Source: Malus domestica
Taxonomy: Eukaryota; Streptophyta; Magnoliopsida; Rosales; Rosaceae
Reading direction: 5' to 3'
Length of the DNA: 64,000 nt
Assembly: GCF_042453785.1 (NCBI RefSeq)
Contig: NC_091673.1
Span: forward strand, 193,501 to 257,500
This document shows positions 61,009-64,000 of the stretch, piece by piece. The notes beneath the pieces were generated by a model that ran no database searches, was not told the DNA's origin, and saw only the letters and a program-made list of their open reading frames with translations. The position numbers and the translations under genes are program-made. Positions within the stretch are counted from its first letter, which is position 1; each line of letters starts with the position of its first letter.

Positions 61009-61361
61009 CTGCATCCACATCAGGATTTTTATTTTGAGTTAATTTAATTTCTCAAGACTAGTTAGACAGTTTAGTGTGGTTGTGTATATACTGGAGCATA
61101 TAGTATGCGACCAAATGTACATTCAGCCGTTCATTTATCATGTTTATACTAGAATTTTCAGAGAATTTATTCATTTTCTATCAAATCTATCAAACAACGA
61201 AAGAAAAACGGACATGTGACATAGCTAGAAAGCAAAACAGAACCAAATGGGCCGTTGCCTACTCTACTCGGCGCGTATAAAGAGAAAAATTCTATCTTTA
61301 TGAATGAATCTGTGATGCAATTGCAGATACTATCAAATAGGTAAAACTAGACAGAATACGA

Positions 61362-61400
61362 CTATATATATATATATATATATAATATATAGTATATACT
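61362..61400. repeat. (TA)n microsatellite beside the Copia insertion
   Basis: A TA run of about 23 bp and further TA-rich text precede the target site of the Copia element. The rest of 61009-61409 is intron of the carboxypeptidase gene with nothing else recognised. Confidence 0.9.
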
Positions 61401-61409
61401 ATATACACA

Positions 61410-63426
61410 TGTTGAGAGTCAATGTCAAAGTTAGGCAATGTTAGGCAATGTTAGGTATGGTTGTGTGAAAAAAATAATTAGGTGCAATTAATGTGTTTTG
61501 TGTGGTAGTAAATAATCTTAGTTTAATTAAGTAGCTTTCATTTGGTTTGCTATAAATACCCAAGTCCCCAAGCCTTGTACATCATCCAAAGGAAAAACAA
61601 AGCTAAGTGCTAAATAAGAAAAGCTTTGCTAATTAGTGTTTTTTGTGAGCTTTCTTTAAGAGTGTGCTTTATTTTCTTCTTCTTGGGATAATTAGAGTTA
61701 TCTTGGATACTCTTTTTGTTCAACAATTGGTATCAGAGCCAAGACGGTCAGGGGTCGTTCTTGGTGGAGCTATCTTGAGTCGTGAGGAGTTTGGTACTCT
61801 GCAAGTTTGTTAGTCAAGCTTGATCGTTACAGTCGAAGTCTTGCCGGCACGATGGGTGACCTTCAAGTAGTTGGAGGAATCAAGAAGCTCAACAACAAAA
61901 AACTACAACACGTGGGCAACATGTATGGAGTCTTACTTACAAGGTCAGGACCTTTGGGAGGTTGTCGGTGGTGGTGAGGTTACACAACCGACGGCAGAAG
62001 ATGCCAATGGCATCTTGCGAAAATGGAAAATTAAAGCAGGCAAAGCGATGTTTGCTTTAAAAACCACAATTGAAGAAGAAATGTTGGAGCACATTCGGGA
62101 TGCCAAAACGCCAAAGGAAGCATGGGACACTTTTCTTACACTCTTCTCAAAGAAGAATGATACAAGACTGCAACTTCTCGAGAACGAGCTGTTATCGATG
62201 GCGCAATGCGACATGACGATTGCCCAGTACTTTCACAAGGTGAAGTCGATATGCCGCGAAATTTCAGAGTTACATCCAACAGCTCCTATTGGGGAAACCA
62301 GGTTGAAGAGAATTATTATCCATGGTTTGAGACCCGAATATCGTGGGTTTGTTGCCGCTATACAGGGATGGCCGACACAACCATCACTTGTTGAGTTTGA
62401 AAATTTGCTTGCAGGTCAAGAAGCTATGGCCAAGCAAATGGGAGGAGTTTCGTTGAAGGGTGAAGAGGAAGCGCTCTACACCAACAAAAGCAAAGGCACT
62501 TTCAAGCGGTACACTGGTAGTGAATCTAAAAAGGATGGAGACAAGGTGAAAAATCACCAAGGAAAGGAAGGCTCTCGTCTAGGGAAAGCTTCGAAGAATC
62601 GCGTTAATAGTAGAAAGTTTGATGGCGAATGTTACAACTGTGGGAAAAAGGGCCACATGGCGAAAGATTGCTGGACCAAGAAAGAGCATGTTGAAAGTAA
62701 TACTGCTACTTCCAGTTCAAAGGAGAATAATGAAGATGGCTGGGATGCTGAAGCTGAGTATCGAGCAGCAGCAATAGTAGCTCAAGAGAGTACATGGCTG
62801 ATACAGCTGATGAATAATCTACATCAATCAGTAGATTATGCTGTTCTGTTGTACTGTGACAATCAATCGGCAATTTGTTTGGCAGAGAATCCAATTTTTC
62901 ATGCAAGAACTAAACATGTTGAAGTGCACTACCACTTTATCAGAGAAAAGGTTCTGCAAGAAGAGATTGAGATGAGACAGGTTAAGACGAATGATCAAGT
63001 TGCGGACTTGTTCACAAAAAGTTTGAGTACAGGTAAGCTCGAAATATTTCGCTGTCTGCTTAGCACAGTGCAAAGAATGAGAGCTGACATTGAGGGGGAG
63101 TGTTGAGAGTCAATGTCAAAGTTAGGCAATGTTAGGCAATGTTAGGCAATGTTAGGTATGGTTGTGTGAAAAAAATAATTAGGTGCAATTAATGTGTTTT
63201 GTGTGGTAGTAAATAATCTTAGTTTAATTAAGTAGCTTTCATTTGGTTTGCTATAAATACCCAAGTCCCCAAGCCTTGTACATCATCCAAAGGAAAAACA
63301 AAGCTAAGTGCTAAATAAGAAAAGCTTTGCTAATTAGTGTTTTTTGTGAGCTTTCTTTAAGAGTGTGCTTTATTTTCTTCTTCTTGGGATAATTAGAGTT
63401 ATCTTGGATACTCTTTTTGTTCAACA
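61410..63426 (+). mobile_element. Young compact Copia element (non-autonomous) in SCPL intron
   Basis: LTRs lie at 61410-61725 (316 bp) and 63101-63426 (326 bp), both TGTTGAGAGTC...GTTCAACA. By eye they are identical except for one extra 10-bp unit (GTTAGGCAAT) in the right one. The target duplication ACACA flanks both ends. The primer-binding site TTGGTATCAGAGCC and the purine tract TGAGGGGGAG are intact. A TATA-like CTATAAATACCC is in each LTR. One long frame (61871-63106) carries Copia gag with a CCHC knuckle (CYNCGKKGHMAKDC) joined to an RNase H end (YCDNQSAICLAENPIFHART). Protease, integrase and reverse transcriptase are not present, so it would depend on a relative. It looks whole for this class and is probably very recent. 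Confidence 0.93.
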
Positions 63427-64000
63427 ACACATACAGACACAGCTCCGTTCTTTTCAATTTTTATTTTATTTTAAATATTTTTAAATGAAAAATCGAGGGC
63501 ATCTCTATATTAGGCAAATGAAGCCAGAGACAAAGTCAGATTCAGAGCAATGATAATCATACTTGCGGTTGAAACTTGAAACTGTATATTATTCAAGGAA
63601 AAGGAATTGGGAATTAATCCATCATTGTAGGATCTGACAGCTCCTCTTTTAGTCCGATGAGGATATGGAAATTACACAAGCGCATGTACATATATTATTC
63701 TTTTCATTTGCATGCATGGTATCCTGATTTTCAAATGCGGTTTAGAAGAATTTATTAATTTGAAAGTCTCCTTCTAATTGAACCTATCTATATGAAACAA
63801 AAACATAATTAAGCTCACAATTATATATGACTATGGAAAATAAGAAAAAAATGATGACAGGGAAAGAATCGATGGCGAATGCACAACAAAAAGATGAATG
63901 CATGATTGTGACAGGTTGGATATTTTGCTCACAACAGGTAGATAGGCTATCTTTGGGGTAATTTCTAGGGAGTTTTAACGAAAAACCCACGGTACTGTTC
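63427..64000. other. Rest of the SCPL intron to the window edge
   Basis: AT-rich intron sequence on the far side of the Copia element. On the minus strand no exon of the carboxypeptidase N-terminus was found here. Confidence 0.5.

Overview
The window is nuclear DNA of a eudicot plant. All genes have spliced plant-type structures with GT-AG introns, the DNA is AT-rich, and MITEs, Copia elements and internally repetitive LARD-like elements are dense. The LARD-like repeats and MITE ends look like those of apple and pear (Rosaceae, Maleae). That placement is an inference from memory, not from a search.

Left end (1-9.5 kb) is repeat country. It holds a higher-order minisatellite (1-440), a broken inositol-tetrakisphosphate kinase copy, a LARD-like LTR element with a long antisense reading frame and its LTR at 5913-6904, and a satellite-like array of eight units of about 320 bp (6905-9440).

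From 9.6 to 61 kb the window carries a gene run: FAD synthetase (RIBF type, minus), class VIII myosin (minus), CCR4-NOT subunit CNOT9/RCD1 (minus), isoprenylcysteine methyltransferase ICMT (minus), prefoldin subunit 5 (minus), tRNA-Thr(UGU) (plus), a chloroplast J-domain/ferredoxin protein of the DJC76 type (plus), an F-box/DUF295 gene torn by two insertions (plus), the U5 snRNP protein YLS8/DIM1 (minus), porphobilinogen deaminase HEMC (plus) and a serine carboxypeptidase-like gene SCPL34/35 (minus, 5' end beyond the window). From memory of Arabidopsis loci, this order matches two paralogous Arabidopsis chromosome 5 blocks, At5g08260-08340 and At5g23210-23330, each of which keeps a different subset.

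The main observations are these. The CNOT9 gene has two tandem 72-bp versions of exon 2 separated by only 32 nt, a layout that forces mutually exclusive splicing. YLS8 has a second, diverged but protein-conserving copy of its first coding exon upstream. FAD synthetase has a 6.8-kb intron made of a Copia element (TSD AGGAG) with another nested inside, and its frame is lost just before a conserved motif. A very young, compact Copia element, with LTRs that differ only by one 10-bp unit and with TSD ACACA, sits in the first visible intron of the carboxypeptidase gene.

The genes do not form an operon-like pathway. They are housekeeping neighbours: flavin cofactor and tetrapyrrole synthesis in the plastid, RNA decay and splicing, prenyl-protein methylation, cytoskeletal folding and transport. 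Coordinates of exons were read by eye and checked by reading-frame arithmetic, so an error of one or two bases is possible in places.
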